Shown here in pieces: positions 1-8,315 of a stretch of DNA of 55,447 bases. The stretch covers positions 1-55,447 of the forward strand of contig JAGRKB010000008.1 in assembly GCA_020442425.1 (NCBI GenBank), in the 5' to 3' direction. Made by a program: the position numbers and the translations under genes. The stretch's first letter is position 1, and each line of letters begins with the position of its first letter. The notes below the pieces were generated by a model. The model was not told the origin of the DNA and made no database searches. It saw only the letters and a program-made list of their open reading frames with translations. The stretch is from Alphaproteobacteria bacterium (GTDB lineage Bacteria; Pseudomonadota; Alphaproteobacteria; Micavibrionales; Micavibrionaceae).

Positions 1-400
1 TTACAAAATCCGGATTAGAAGTAATGAGACTCACATCTGCGCTCTCAGAAACCTTTTTTCTTAAGTCTTGAATGTACTGGAATATCTTGGTTTGATAAAG
101 TCTTGCGCAGTCGTACTGTTTAATATTTGGGAGGGGAATCAGGTGGTGTGCGTTAGGATAGGCCCTACGAAATTCCAATACACCAATTGCGAGTAACCAC
201 TCGTACCAGTTCCCCCGCACATTACTAAGTGCCCCCCCCGTTACTCCTGGATATTCTTTTTTTACAAGATTTTCAGATTTTTGAAAAATTTCATCAAAAG
301 ATTTTAGGTTGAGAATCTCATCCTTACCTAGGGCATCTACGAAGGTTTGTTTAGAATTTATCCCTATAGTTTTATCCGTGTTTTCATATGTGTAAATCAT
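1..400 (-). CDS. Cfr10I/Bse634I-type type II restriction endonuclease, truncated by window edge
   Basis: An open frame runs on the minus strand from an ATG at 398-400 to the left edge without a stop, giving about 133 residues. The visible part contains GNWYEWLLAI, then YIQDLRKK and finally LITSNPDF. As I remember Cfr10I, it has a closely similar WYEWL segment, an FIYDLRSK-like helix and the same LITSNPDF string, which carries the first acidic catalytic residue of this PD-(D/E)XK group. Family members cleave RCCGGY-type sites. The catalytic Lys and later Glu would lie beyond the window, so activity cannot be judged. No Shine-Dalgarno sequence is visible, but the N-terminus aligns with the start of the family. 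A cognate methyltransferase should be to the left if this is a working system. The gene is divergent from the OLD-like nuclease. Confidence 0.8.
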   Translation of the reverse strand, partial: MIYTYENTDKTIGINSKQTFVDALGKDEILNLKSFDEIFQKSENLVKKEYPGVTGGALSNVRGNWYEWLLAIGVLEFRRAYPNAHHLIPLPNIKQYDCARLYQTKIFQYIQDLRKKVSESADVSLITSNPDFV

Positions 401-504
401 GTGGGTTATCAAATCATTTTTTGTAAAAAATTTCAATTAATTGTGTAGAATGCCTGTAATCCAGACATTTACTTTCTATCCATACAAACGGGGCCACATT
501 GGTT

Positions 505-2295
505 ATGTCCAGTATAATCGATACATTGAAACAGCTGAGGGAACGAAATCAACTCCCCAACTACATAGAGTATGTCAAGTTTCCTGCGTTCAAGAGTATT
601 GAGCGCAATACGAGGATAGACTTTGATTTTCCTTTTACGGCCCTATTAGGGGGCAATGGAACCAGGAAAAGTTCAGTGCTGAAAGGTATTCAAGGTTGTC
701 CGCTTAAACAATCCCCTCAAAAATATTGGTTCTCAACAAGTTTGGACCCGATTTCGGATGATGGAGAAAAAAGAACATCCATTATTCATGGTTATAAAAA
801 TGAACGAGGGGAGATTGTGGAGTGTCTAAAGTTGAGGGCAAGAAAGAGGGGGAGAACCTGGGATTATTGGGAGACTGCCAGGCCTGCAGAGTTATACGGC
901 ATGGAGAAGGGGGATCGACAGGAGCCAGTAAATAAGCCCGTATTGTATTTTAATTTTAGGTCGTTACTTCCTGCATTTGATAAATGTTTTTTCTATTCTG
1001 ACCGTAACAATGTTCAAGATTATATTAGAAATCGGACCGCTCTTCTTAATAGCGTCTTAGACTCAAGAATAGTGCGCACTGTGCGAGGTAAGAAACAGAA
1101 TGAGCCTTGTGTAACGTTTTCGACGCAGAAACTTGAATGTATATCCAATATATTGGGAAGAAAATACGTTGAGGGGAAATATTTACGCCATAAATTCTTT
1201 GACGGGTGGGCAGACACTGTCAGATTTCAAACCGAACACCATAGTTATTCCGAGGCTTTTGCGGGAAGTGGAGAGACGGCTGTTGCTATTCTGGTACATA
1301 AAATTGAAGAGGCGGTAGAAGGAACTCTGATTATTCTGGATGAACCAGAGGTCTCTCTTCATCCGGAGGCACAAAGAAGATTAAAGGAATATTTGCTGAA
1401 AAAAATAAAATTTTCAAAACATCAAGTTATTATCTCTACTCACTCTCCATTTATGGTGGATGGCTTGCCAAGCTCAGCAATTAAGGCTTTTCGTATATCT
1501 CCTGAGACAGGAAGAACCGAAGTCATTCCTAATATTACTCCTCTAGAGGCTTTCTCAGTGATTGGTTATGAGCCGCCCCTTGCCAATAAAAAAGTGATAT
1601 GGGTCGAGGATTTATTAGCAAAAAACATTATAGAACAAGCCATTGGTAAAAGAAATGCAGTTCAGCAATCAGTTTTCGAAATAAGAGTTATAGGTAGCGA
1701 CTCGCAGATGTACAAAGACATAGTCCATGCGGTAGGCAAACCGGAAACGGAAAATTACTTTTTCTGTTTGGATGGAGATAACTCGCCACTTTTGAGTGGG
1801 ATTGAGGTAAATGAGCGCGGATTGTGCATTGTTGACAGCATTAGAGAGAAAGATATGAACAATGATTTTTTGGCCGATATAATTAAAGGTCAGAGTAAGC
1901 AGCAGGGGCCGGATAGATTGGGGCTAAATCGTCAAGAAGACCTGAAACTGCGCATAAATGCCTATAAGTCATACTTGAAGTTCATGGAGCGAAATGTGTT
2001 CTTCCTTCCTGGCAGGCGCCCTGAAGAATTGATTTGGTCAGATGAATTGGCAAAAAGCTCTCTGGAATGTTTAGGCTTTTCTATTAGCGATATTGATAGA
2101 TGCATGGAGGACATTCGCCAAAATGGTGACCATAAGAAAAAATTCAAGATTTATTGTGATGCTTTATATCAGGGGCAGATAAGTGGCTCGGAGATATTTG
2201 TAGAGCAAAGAAAATTCGTTACCAAATTTATAAACTCAACGGCACGTGAAGTTGCGCTGGTTGATGAGATGCTGACGTGCATTGCAGAAGCGTAG
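505..2295 (+). CDS. OLD-like AAA ATPase with C-terminal TOPRIM nuclease domain
   Basis: A 596-residue protein with an N-terminal ABC/SMC-like ATPase and a TOPRIM-like second half. The Walker A is GGNGTRKSS at about residues 49-57, with Arg where Gly normally precedes the Lys. Walker B and D-loop are LIILDEPEVSLHP near 275, followed by the switch STHSPF. The TOPRIM acidic residues are probably WVED near 362 and LDGDN near 421. Proteins of this OLD class, including GajA, are ATP-regulated nucleases in phage defence. No UvrD-like partner follows within the window, so it is not an evident Gabija pair; it may be a solitary class 1 OLD protein. An upstream in-frame TTG at 499 also exists; I prefer the ATG at 505. 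A defence role is inferred from family and from the neighbouring restriction enzyme. Confidence 0.72.
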   Translation: MSSIIDTLKQLRERNQLPNYIEYVKFPAFKSIERNTRIDFDFPFTALLGGNGTRKSSVLKGIQGCPLKQSPQKYWFSTSLDPISDDGEKRTSIIHGYKNERGEIVECLKLRARKRGRTWDYWETARPAELYGMEKGDRQEPVNKPVLYFNFRSLLPAFDKCFFYSDRNNVQDYIRNRTALLNSVLDSRIVRTVRGKKQNEPCVTFSTQKLECISNILGRKYVEGKYLRHKFFDGWADTVRFQTEHHSYSEAFAGSGETAVAILVHKIEEAVEGTLIILDEPEVSLHPEAQRRLKEYLLKKIKFSKHQVIISTHSPFMVDGLPSSAIKAFRISPETGRTEVIPNITPLEAFSVIGYEPPLANKKVIWVEDLLAKNIIEQAIGKRNAVQQSVFEIRVIGSDSQMYKDIVHAVGKPETENYFFCLDGDNSPLLSGIEVNERGLCIVDSIREKDMNNDFLADIIKGQSKQQGPDRLGLNRQEDLKLRINAYKSYLKFMERNVFFLPGRRPEELIWSDELAKSSLECLGFSISDIDRCMEDIRQNGDHKKKFKIYCDALYQGQISGSEIFVEQRKFVTKFINSTAREVALVDEMLTCIAEA

Positions 2296-2620
2296 GCCGA
2301 TAACCGGAAAAGAGTTTTGTATTAGCTTTTGTTCTAAAAGATTAAGTTTTTTACATCCGGAATGCTTTTTCCTTGGGATATAATGATCAATTTTTTATTG
2401 TGAGAAAATTAAGGTCGTGCTAGTTGTGTGGCGAAGTCGACATGAGTTCGAGTTCGGATTTCCATCAAAAGGGACTGGGGGTATCAATGGGGGTATCGCA
2501 GTGTTTTTGGTGAAAATATTGATTTTTTAACAATTAGTTATTGTTTCAATCTGGCTTCCGTAGGGGACGCCATTTTTTCTTTTAAAATACGTTGATCCAA
2601 GCCTCATCAAGGGGCTTTTT
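2296..2620. other. Non-coding junction with attachment-site-like sequence
   Basis: No coding frame is convincing in these 325 bases. A stretch around 2428-2465 resembles the 3' end of a tRNA, with GTTCGAGT followed by CCATCA, but the T-arm stem does not pair. It is followed at 2476-2497 by two 12-bp direct repeats. Together they look like the scar or end of an integrated element that carries the restriction and OLD-like genes. This is inference; no integrase gene is visible. Confidence 0.4.
2476..2497. repeat. Tandem 12-bp direct repeat TGGGGGTATC
   Basis: TGGGGGTATC occurs at 2476-2485 and again at 2488-2497, a period of 12 bases. A similar pair with the same 12-base period (TTGGCAGTATT) sits at 55263-55287 beside tRNA-like sequence. 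Such repeats would suit binding of a tyrosine recombinase near an attachment site, but that is inference. Confidence 0.5.
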
Positions 2621-3148
2621 GTGTATGGAGCCAGTCTGCATCTTGTTGCCAAGCTTGACAAAAGAGGGAATTTCCCGCTAAAGATCAGTCTTTCCAAACC
2701 TTACCAAAAGGCAAATCAATTGGCAGACATTAAAAAACATTTGGGCTGGGCAGTTTTGCTTTCTGAACTTGGCCATGTCTTTTGTTGTGTTTTGCCGACC
2801 ATTGTTACAGTTGTGGGAGTTTTGGCAAATGCGGGCCTAATGACAGCCGCTCCTGGGTTTCTGACAGAGCTGCACGGAACAATCCATCATTACGAAATAC
2901 CGATGATTGTTTTTTCAGGGCTGATGGTTGCCTTGGGATGGGCCATACATTGTGCAAGTGAAGATGTTGACTGCCATAATACCGGCTGCTCGCATCCCCC
3001 ATGCTCTCCGAAGAAGCGTAAAAATTCAAAGATTCTGCTTATTGCCAGCGCTTTGTTTATCGTAAATATCCTGATTTATTTAGGGATTCACCAAAATATA
3101 CTTGATTTTGAGATCTTTGAGGCATCTGAGCCACATGCTCATCACTAA
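2621..3148 (+). CDS. MerC-like small membrane protein, Cys/His-rich
   Basis: The frame gives 175 residues from a GTG with AAGGGG six bases upstream. An in-frame TTG at 2720, also preceded by AAGG, would give about 142 residues beginning just before the first membrane helix. The protein has roughly four hydrophobic segments, a CC pair in GHVFCCVLP at the first helix, and a Cys/His-rich loop with HCASEDVDCH and CSHPPC, ending in a His-rich tail. The CC pair followed by Pro in a four-helix protein recalls MerC-type mercury uptake proteins, but similarity is weak. A metal-handling role in the inner membrane is inferred. It is the first gene to the right of the putative island boundary and shares strand with the helicase gene 112 bases downstream. 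Confidence 0.6.
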   Translation: MYGASLHLVAKLDKRGNFPLKISLSKPYQKANQLADIKKHLGWAVLLSELGHVFCCVLPTIVTVVGVLANAGLMTAAPGFLTELHGTIHHYEIPMIVFSGLMVALGWAIHCASEDVDCHNTGCSHPPCSPKKRKNSKILLIASALFIVNILIYLGIHQNILDFEIFEASEPHAHH

Positions 3149-3180
3149 AATTGCTAAAAATAGATAGAAACGTTGACAAG

Positions 3181-3208
3181 CGGGCAGTTTTCCTGAAAAA
3201 ACTACCCG
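3181..3208 (+). other. Hairpin upstream of rhlE
   Basis: CGGGCAGTTTT at 3181-3191 pairs with AAAACTACCCG at 3198-3208, an 11-bp stem with one mismatch and a six-base loop. No T-run follows, so it is not a standard terminator. It may be an attenuator or leader hairpin for the helicase gene 53 bases downstream. Confidence 0.4.
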
Positions 3209-3260
3209 AAAACAATTCATAAACGAATATGAGTTGTAAATAGAAAGAATATGAAAGCGC

Positions 3261-4538
3261 ATGAATTTTGCTGATTTAGGATTAGGGGAAGAGCTGCTGA
3301 AAGCCATTGAAGAAATTGGCTATACAACTCCGACGCCCATTCAGGAAAAATCTATTCCGGTCATATTGATGGCACGTGACCTGATTGGTTTGGCACAAAC
3401 CGGAACTGGAAAAACTGCTAGCTTTACATTACCGATGATTGAAATGCTCTCGTCGGGGCGTGCGCGCTCCAGAATGCCGCGCTCCTTGGTCTTGGCACCA
3501 ACCCGTGAATTGGCCGCTCAAGTCGGAGAAAACTTTGATAAGTACGGAAAGTACCACAAGCTGAGCAAAGTGTTGCTGGTAGGTGGGGAGTCCATGGGCG
3601 ATCAGATCAAAATTCTTGAAAAAGGTGTAGACGTTCTGATCGCAACGCCGGGTCGATTGCTGGACTTGTTCGAACGCGGACAAATTCTATTAAGCGATAT
3701 AAAAGTTCTTGTGATTGATGAAGCAGATCGCATGCTGGATATGGGTTTTATTCCTGATATTGAACGGATTATCTCCCTCATCCCTATGACGCGCCAGACA
3801 TTGTTGTTTTCAGCAACCATGCCGGATGAAATCAAGAATCTCAGCGAGAAATTCTTGTCTAACCCGAAAACCGTTTCTGTTGCCCCGCCTGCATCACCGG
3901 CTAAAACCGTTGATCACCGCATGATGGAAGTCACCCCACGGACAAAAAAATCAGCTCTACAAAAATTGATTGACCAAGAAGACGTCAAAAACGCCTTCGT
4001 GTTCTGTAACCGCAAAAAAGACGTCGATATGTTAGGCAAGTGGCTGCGGGAAAAAGGATATTCAGCGGCATCACTTCATGGAGATATGATACAAAGCAAA
4101 AGAACAGAAACGCTCCAAGCCTTTAAAGACGGCAAGATTGTATTGCTGGTCTGTTCGGATGTTGCTGCTCGTGGTCTGGATGTTTCAGGGGTCTCTCACG
4201 TCTTTAATTTTGATGTACCTTTTAATGCTGATGACTATGTTCACAGAATAGGCCGTACAGGTCGTGCAGGCCTAAAGGGCAAAGCATGGTCATTGATTAC
4301 TGAGGGAGATGAGAAATTTGTCTTGGCTATCCGTAAGCTGGTAGGGCAGGATATACCGACTGAAAAATCACGATCAACTTCACCATCTTCTTCAGAAGAG
4401 AAAGAAGAAAAGATTTTAAAATCCAAGTCTGTTTCTAAAAATGCATCCACAAAAAGTACCCCACGCCCTAAGCGGGATTATAGCAATGACGGGGATGACG
4501 TTTTTACAGAAGATACATTGCCGGCATTCCTGCGCTAA
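3261..4538 (+). CDS. rhlE: DEAD-box ATP-dependent RNA helicase, RhlE type
   Basis: A 425-residue cytoplasmic RNA helicase with the full motif set in order: Q motif PTPIQEKSIP, motif I AQTGTGKT, Ia PTRELAAQ, II DEAD, III SAT, then the second RecA domain with IV FVFCNRKK, V ARGLD and VI HRIGRTGRAG. The core ends near residue 365 and is followed by a Ser/Lys-rich disordered tail of about 60 residues, as in RhlE proteins. These unwind short RNA duplexes in ribosome assembly and RNA decay, and a partnership with the RNase E encoded at 22 kb is plausible but not shown. The ATG at 3261 begins the family-typical NFADLGL. A hairpin precedes the gene. Confidence 0.93.
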   Translation: MNFADLGLGEELLKAIEEIGYTTPTPIQEKSIPVILMARDLIGLAQTGTGKTASFTLPMIEMLSSGRARSRMPRSLVLAPTRELAAQVGENFDKYGKYHKLSKVLLVGGESMGDQIKILEKGVDVLIATPGRLLDLFERGQILLSDIKVLVIDEADRMLDMGFIPDIERIISLIPMTRQTLLFSATMPDEIKNLSEKFLSNPKTVSVAPPASPAKTVDHRMMEVTPRTKKSALQKLIDQEDVKNAFVFCNRKKDVDMLGKWLREKGYSAASLHGDMIQSKRTETLQAFKDGKIVLLVCSDVAARGLDVSGVSHVFNFDVPFNADDYVHRIGRTGRAGLKGKAWSLITEGDEKFVLAIRKLVGQDIPTEKSRSTSPSSSEEKEEKILKSKSVSKNASTKSTPRPKRDYSNDGDDVFTEDTLPAFLR

Positions 4539-4660
4539 GGAATGTTGATACAGCATTAAAATGGCGGTTTTATGAAATTAATTTCCGATGTCTGAGATTG
4601 ACTTATCCTTTGGATTTAACGACAATAGAAACCTGAATTTTCTTTGACATATCTCTTATA

Positions 4661-6961
4661 ATGACAGCTCTAAAACATTATTTTATCCATAATACGATAA
4701 GGCGAAACTTTAAGCCTAAGTCATGGGCAAAGCTCATGACAGGAACGGCTTGCGGTGTTCTTACCGTTGCGTTGGCAACATATGCCAGCGCAGCCATAAC
4801 GGATGGGTCAGAAAAACCTGAAATTATTGATCGTTCAACTCAAACCCTTCCCCAAGGATACGAAGAAGATCAGGTTGATTTTATTGCAGATACGATTTCC
4901 TACGATGATCTTAATCAGAATATCATCGCTGAAGGATCGGTAGAAATTACACAAAAAGATAAAATAGTTCGCGCTCAAAAAATCATTTATGATTTGAAGA
5001 ACGAAAAGGTAGAGGCCATCGGTGATGTGGCTATGATGGATAAATCAGGAGATGTCCATTTTGCGGAAAGAGTAGAGTTAGAAAAAAGTTTAAAGAACGG
5101 GTATATCAAAAAACTGCGCTCGGTCTTGGCGGATGGCTCGCGCATCAAGGCAGAGGAAGGCCAAAGAATAGACGGCAATGTTATCGTCATGAAGAAGGCA
5201 AGCTATACGCCTTGTGAGCCTTGCAAAGCCAATCCTGAAAAAGCTCCACTGTGGCAAATCACGGCAGACGAAGTAAAACACGATAAAAAAGACCACTCTA
5301 TTTCTTACGAGAACGCAAAACTTGAGGTTTACGGTGTGCCCGTCATGTACACGCCTTATTTTACGCATCCTGATGGTACGATTGAACAAAAAAGCGGCGT
5401 GCTTCCTCCGAAATTTTCATTAAGTTCAGGATTAGGATTAGGGGTGACATCCCAATATTATTGGGCAATTTCGCCGTCGGAAGACGCAACCATTGGCGCG
5501 CGCGTCTTTACAGGAGTAGCACCACAAGTTTTGGCAGAATACCGTAAACGCTTCGAGAAAGCCTATGTCCAGTTTAACGGAAGCGGAACCTATACAACGC
5601 GTAAAGATAGCGTTGGGGAAGAAACGATCACAACGGATGAAGAAACACGCGGGCATTTATTCGGAGAAGGCCTTTGGGAACTGAACGAAAAATGGCGTAC
5701 AGGTTTCAATGTCAACGTAACAACAGATGACCAGTATTTAAGAGAATACGACATCACCAATGATGACGTAATGGAAAATGAAGTTTACGCCGAACGCTTT
5801 GACAAGCGGGATTATCTGGCCGTAAGAGCAATGAGTTTTCAGGACGTGCGCGTGAGTGAACGCTCCACAGACCAGCCAAACATTCTTCCCGAATTTGAAG
5901 CCTCATTTCTAGGCGATCCGGCAGCCTTCCTCGGAGGGCGTTGGAGCATGGATCTCTCGGGCCTAGGACTGGTAAGAAAAGGAAATGGACAAGATATTGG
6001 ACGTTTGTCAACAACGCTGGGTTGGCAACGGCATGATGTCAGTTCATGGGGCTTTGTAAATATTTTTAATGCCAGCGCGCGTGGAGATTATTATTCAATA
6101 TCTGATCGCGACGAGAATTCTCTTGTTGGAGGTTCCGGAGATGCTAATGCTTCGCGCCTATACCCTCTGATTCAAAATATTGTATCCTATCCTCTGCAAA
6201 AAGATTTTGCTCATTCCCAAATGGTGATTGAACCAACCGTAGCAATCACCTTGTCCACCAACGCAGAGAATGACTCGGATATTCCGAATGAGGACTCTCA
6301 GGATGTCCAGATTGATGCTTTGAATATTTTTGAAGCCAACAGGTTTCCTGGACTCGACCGCGTAGAAGATCGTAGCCATGTAACCTACGGAGCAAGGACA
6401 GGATTGTACGAAAATGACGGAGACAGTGTAGAAGTCTTCTTAGGACAGAGTTTCAGGTTTGAGAACAAAGATAATCCATTCCCTGAGGGATCAGGATTGT
6501 CAGATCAAAAGTCCGATGTCGTTGGGCAAATCGTTGCCAATTATCAGGATCGCTTTACGTTAAATTACGGACTACAATTGGGAGCGGACAGTTTGAGATC
6601 AGAGCGTCATGAATTGGATATGACGACACGCATGGGACCACTTGGATTGTCGGGAACATATATCTATGCACGCTCTCTGGAAGGAACGGATTTAAATCGC
6701 TCAAGGGAACAGATCTATGGAGCAGCAACCTACGATCTGAATCCGGAATGGCGATTTCGCTCTGCCGCCAGATATGATTTCAGCGCCGTTGATGAAGGAT
6801 TGCGCTACGCAGATTTTGGAGTGGCCTACACGGGTCAATGCGTTAGTGTTATTACACGGGCGCGCCGCAAATTCACATTTGAGGATACCGGAGATAATGC
6901 AACCGAAGTGACGGTGTCTTTGGGGCTTAAAAATCTCGGTACACTTGGAAACAATCAGTAA
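4661..6961 (+). CDS. lptD: LPS-assembly outer-membrane protein LptD
   Basis: A 766-residue LptD/OstA that inserts lipopolysaccharide into the outer leaflet together with LptE. After an N-terminal basic stretch and a hydrophobic signal segment at about 25-45 come an LptA-like beta-jellyroll domain (about 70-200, with VDFIADTISYD and IIAEGSVEI) and a C-terminal beta-barrel rich in alternating aromatic residues. The Cys pair in YTPCEPCKA and a late Cys in TGQCVSV are the likely disulfide partners. The first ATG gives an unusually long n-region; an in-frame ATG at 4736 would give a shorter signal. A TATAAT overlaps the first ATG at 4657-4662, so the later start deserves consideration. The gene is followed after 28 bases by an unknown membrane protein on the same strand. 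Confidence 0.92.
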   Translation: MTALKHYFIHNTIRRNFKPKSWAKLMTGTACGVLTVALATYASAAITDGSEKPEIIDRSTQTLPQGYEEDQVDFIADTISYDDLNQNIIAEGSVEITQKDKIVRAQKIIYDLKNEKVEAIGDVAMMDKSGDVHFAERVELEKSLKNGYIKKLRSVLADGSRIKAEEGQRIDGNVIVMKKASYTPCEPCKANPEKAPLWQITADEVKHDKKDHSISYENAKLEVYGVPVMYTPYFTHPDGTIEQKSGVLPPKFSLSSGLGLGVTSQYYWAISPSEDATIGARVFTGVAPQVLAEYRKRFEKAYVQFNGSGTYTTRKDSVGEETITTDEETRGHLFGEGLWELNEKWRTGFNVNVTTDDQYLREYDITNDDVMENEVYAERFDKRDYLAVRAMSFQDVRVSERSTDQPNILPEFEASFLGDPAAFLGGRWSMDLSGLGLVRKGNGQDIGRLSTTLGWQRHDVSSWGFVNIFNASARGDYYSISDRDENSLVGGSGDANASRLYPLIQNIVSYPLQKDFAHSQMVIEPTVAITLSTNAENDSDIPNEDSQDVQIDALNIFEANRFPGLDRVEDRSHVTYGARTGLYENDGDSVEVFLGQSFRFENKDNPFPEGSGLSDQKSDVVGQIVANYQDRFTLNYGLQLGADSLRSERHELDMTTRMGPLGLSGTYIYARSLEGTDLNRSREQIYGAATYDLNPEWRFRSAARYDFSAVDEGLRYADFGVAYTGQCVSVITRARRKFTFEDTGDNATEVTVSLGLKNLGTLGNNQ

Positions 6962-6989
6962 AACATAGATCAGGCAGCGTAAGAAAAAA

Positions 6990-7718
6990 ATGACTCTTTC
7001 TTCATACAATCCTAGAGACAGATATCGTGACAGAGCTGTAAAACGCTTTAATAAAACCATAGTGCTTTTAATACTATTGGGTGGTTCTGCGGCCATGGGT
7101 TTTATGATAGGGCGGGAAAATGCAGTTTCTCAAATTGAGTCCTTGAAAAAGGATATCGAGACAAAAGAAACACAGATGGAAGAACTCCAAAACGAACTGA
7201 CATCGGTTCGGGCAGACGCACAAACGGCGACCTCTCGGTTTGAGCTTTTGCGCTCACAATACGAAAAGGATTTACCGCAGGCAGGCCCAACCAGAGAAAT
7301 TTTCGAGATGGTCAGAAAACAGATCGAAGACGGCATGGCTCCTGAACGCTTGGCATTCGTTATACGCTCTGCCAGACCTCCTCAAAACTGCTCCGATCCA
7401 TCCAGCAAGCGTTTTGTTGTTAGAACGCCAGCCTATAACGGCCCTTCAAGTATAGTGTCTGTTGGAGAAGGGGCCGTCAATGTATCAGGGACAGGAGAAT
7501 CCGCTCACGGTCGCGGAGGGCAAGTTGAGGCTTGGTTTGACCCGACGCAAAAGGTCACTGTAACGTTCAAAACCGCTGATGGAAAAGAAGAAACAAGAAA
7601 CGGAGTGCTTCCGTTCCAACATTCTTTAATTGCGGCGGGGCGGGAATATCGTTTCAACTTTGCCGAGGGTGAAAAGTCATTCGTAAAAGTGACTTTTGAC
7701 AGTTGTGATTATCCTTAA
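6990..7718 (+). CDS. Unknown membrane-anchored coiled-coil protein
   Basis: I do not recognise this 242-residue protein. It has a basic N-terminus, one membrane helix at about 24-44 (TIVLLILLGGSAAMGFMIG), a coiled coil at about 48-95 rich in Glu and Lys, and a C-terminal domain of predicted beta strands with two Cys (PPQNCSD and DSCDYP) that could form a disulfide. The topology suggests a single-pass inner-membrane protein with a periplasmic domain. It lies 28 bases after lptD on the same strand, so they are probably cotranscribed, and an envelope role is inferred from this. In many alphaproteobacteria the surA chaperone gene follows lptD; this is not SurA, since no rotamase motif is present. 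Confidence 0.75.
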   Translation: MTLSSYNPRDRYRDRAVKRFNKTIVLLILLGGSAAMGFMIGRENAVSQIESLKKDIETKETQMEELQNELTSVRADAQTATSRFELLRSQYEKDLPQAGPTREIFEMVRKQIEDGMAPERLAFVIRSARPPQNCSDPSSKRFVVRTPAYNGPSSIVSVGEGAVNVSGTGESAHGRGGQVEAWFDPTQKVTVTFKTADGKEETRNGVLPFQHSLIAAGREYRFNFAEGEKSFVKVTFDSCDYP

Positions 7719-7733
7719 AATCATGAAACGTTC

Positions 7734-8075
7734 TTATTTTTGCTTCCACTGACCATCAATCATAAGAAACTCTCCTGACTCGGCTTGATTGAAAATTTTC
7801 TTCGCAGCGATTTTTTGAACTTCATTCACAGGAATACTTTGTTTGGTGGCAAGATCACGGTAAACAGCAAGCCGCCCTTTATTGGTGCGATGAACCAAAG
7901 ACATGATATCAGGAGATGGATTTGGTAAAGTTGCAGCAACCAAACCATCGGTTTTCTCTCCGATCAATCCGGCACGCTTTGCAGTGGCCAAATCCATATC
8001 TGCAGCAACGGCTGCTCCAATACCCAAACTTAACATGGCAGCCATAAAATAGAAAAAGGTTCGAAAATTTTTCAT
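7734..8075 (-). CDS. ydbL: YdbL family (DUF1318) periplasmic protein
   Basis: A 113-residue protein with a cleavable signal peptide ending near AAVAADMDL, followed by the DUF1318 body (ATAKRAGLIGEKTDGLV, then NKGRLAVYRDLA). I chose the ATG at 8075 because AGGAG lies nine bases upstream; a longer frame from 8102 would start inside that context. YdbL is the last member of the ydbH-ynbE-ydbL set, in which YdbL is reported to act as a chaperone-like modulator of the YdbH-YnbE intermembrane bridge. It follows ynbE directly on the minus strand. The next gene on the other strand ends 16 bases away. Confidence 0.85.
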   Translation of the reverse strand: MKNFRTFFYFMAAMLSLGIGAAVAADMDLATAKRAGLIGEKTDGLVAATLPNPSPDIMSLVHRTNKGRLAVYRDLATKQSIPVNEVQKIAAKKIFNQAESGEFLMIDGQWKQK

Positions 8076-8102
8076 GGTAGTCATCTCCTGACGTCGTGAC
8101 AC

Positions 8103-8315
8103 TTATTGCGGGGATAGGCCGAACAATTCGGGGTTATCCAGAATTTCTTCGTCCAGATCTTTCTCGACCCGAACACGGACTTCCTGTTCGATTTTAATAT
8201 TCATATTGATTTCAATAGGTTTGTCGGGAGCCTCGACTTTTACGGTCGGTGTACACCCGCTAACGGATAATATCAGTGCAAAGCAAACGCTCAATAGAGG
8301 CAGAACGGTTCTCAT
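8103..8315 (-). CDS. ynbE: YnbE-like small outer-membrane lipoprotein
   Basis: A 70-residue lipoprotein with signal LILSVSGC at residues 14-21, giving a lipidated Cys at 21, followed by a short body rich in charged residues (IEINMNIKIEQEVRVRVEKDL). In Enterobacteria YnbE is the outer-membrane partner that stacks onto the C-terminus of YdbH to complete a lipid-transport bridge. Its start overlaps the end of ydbH by four bases, indicating translational coupling, and ydbL follows after the stop. Confidence 0.85.
   Translation of the reverse strand: MRTVLPLLSVCFALILSVSGCTPTVKVEAPDKPIEINMNIKIEQEVRVRVEKDLDEEILDNPELFGLSPQ

Noticed and set aside
2428..2465. A tRNA or tmRNA gene before the tandem repeat
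   Set aside because: Only a T-loop-like GTTCGAGT and a CCATCA end are present; the T-stem does not pair and no 5' half exists, so at most it is a scar.
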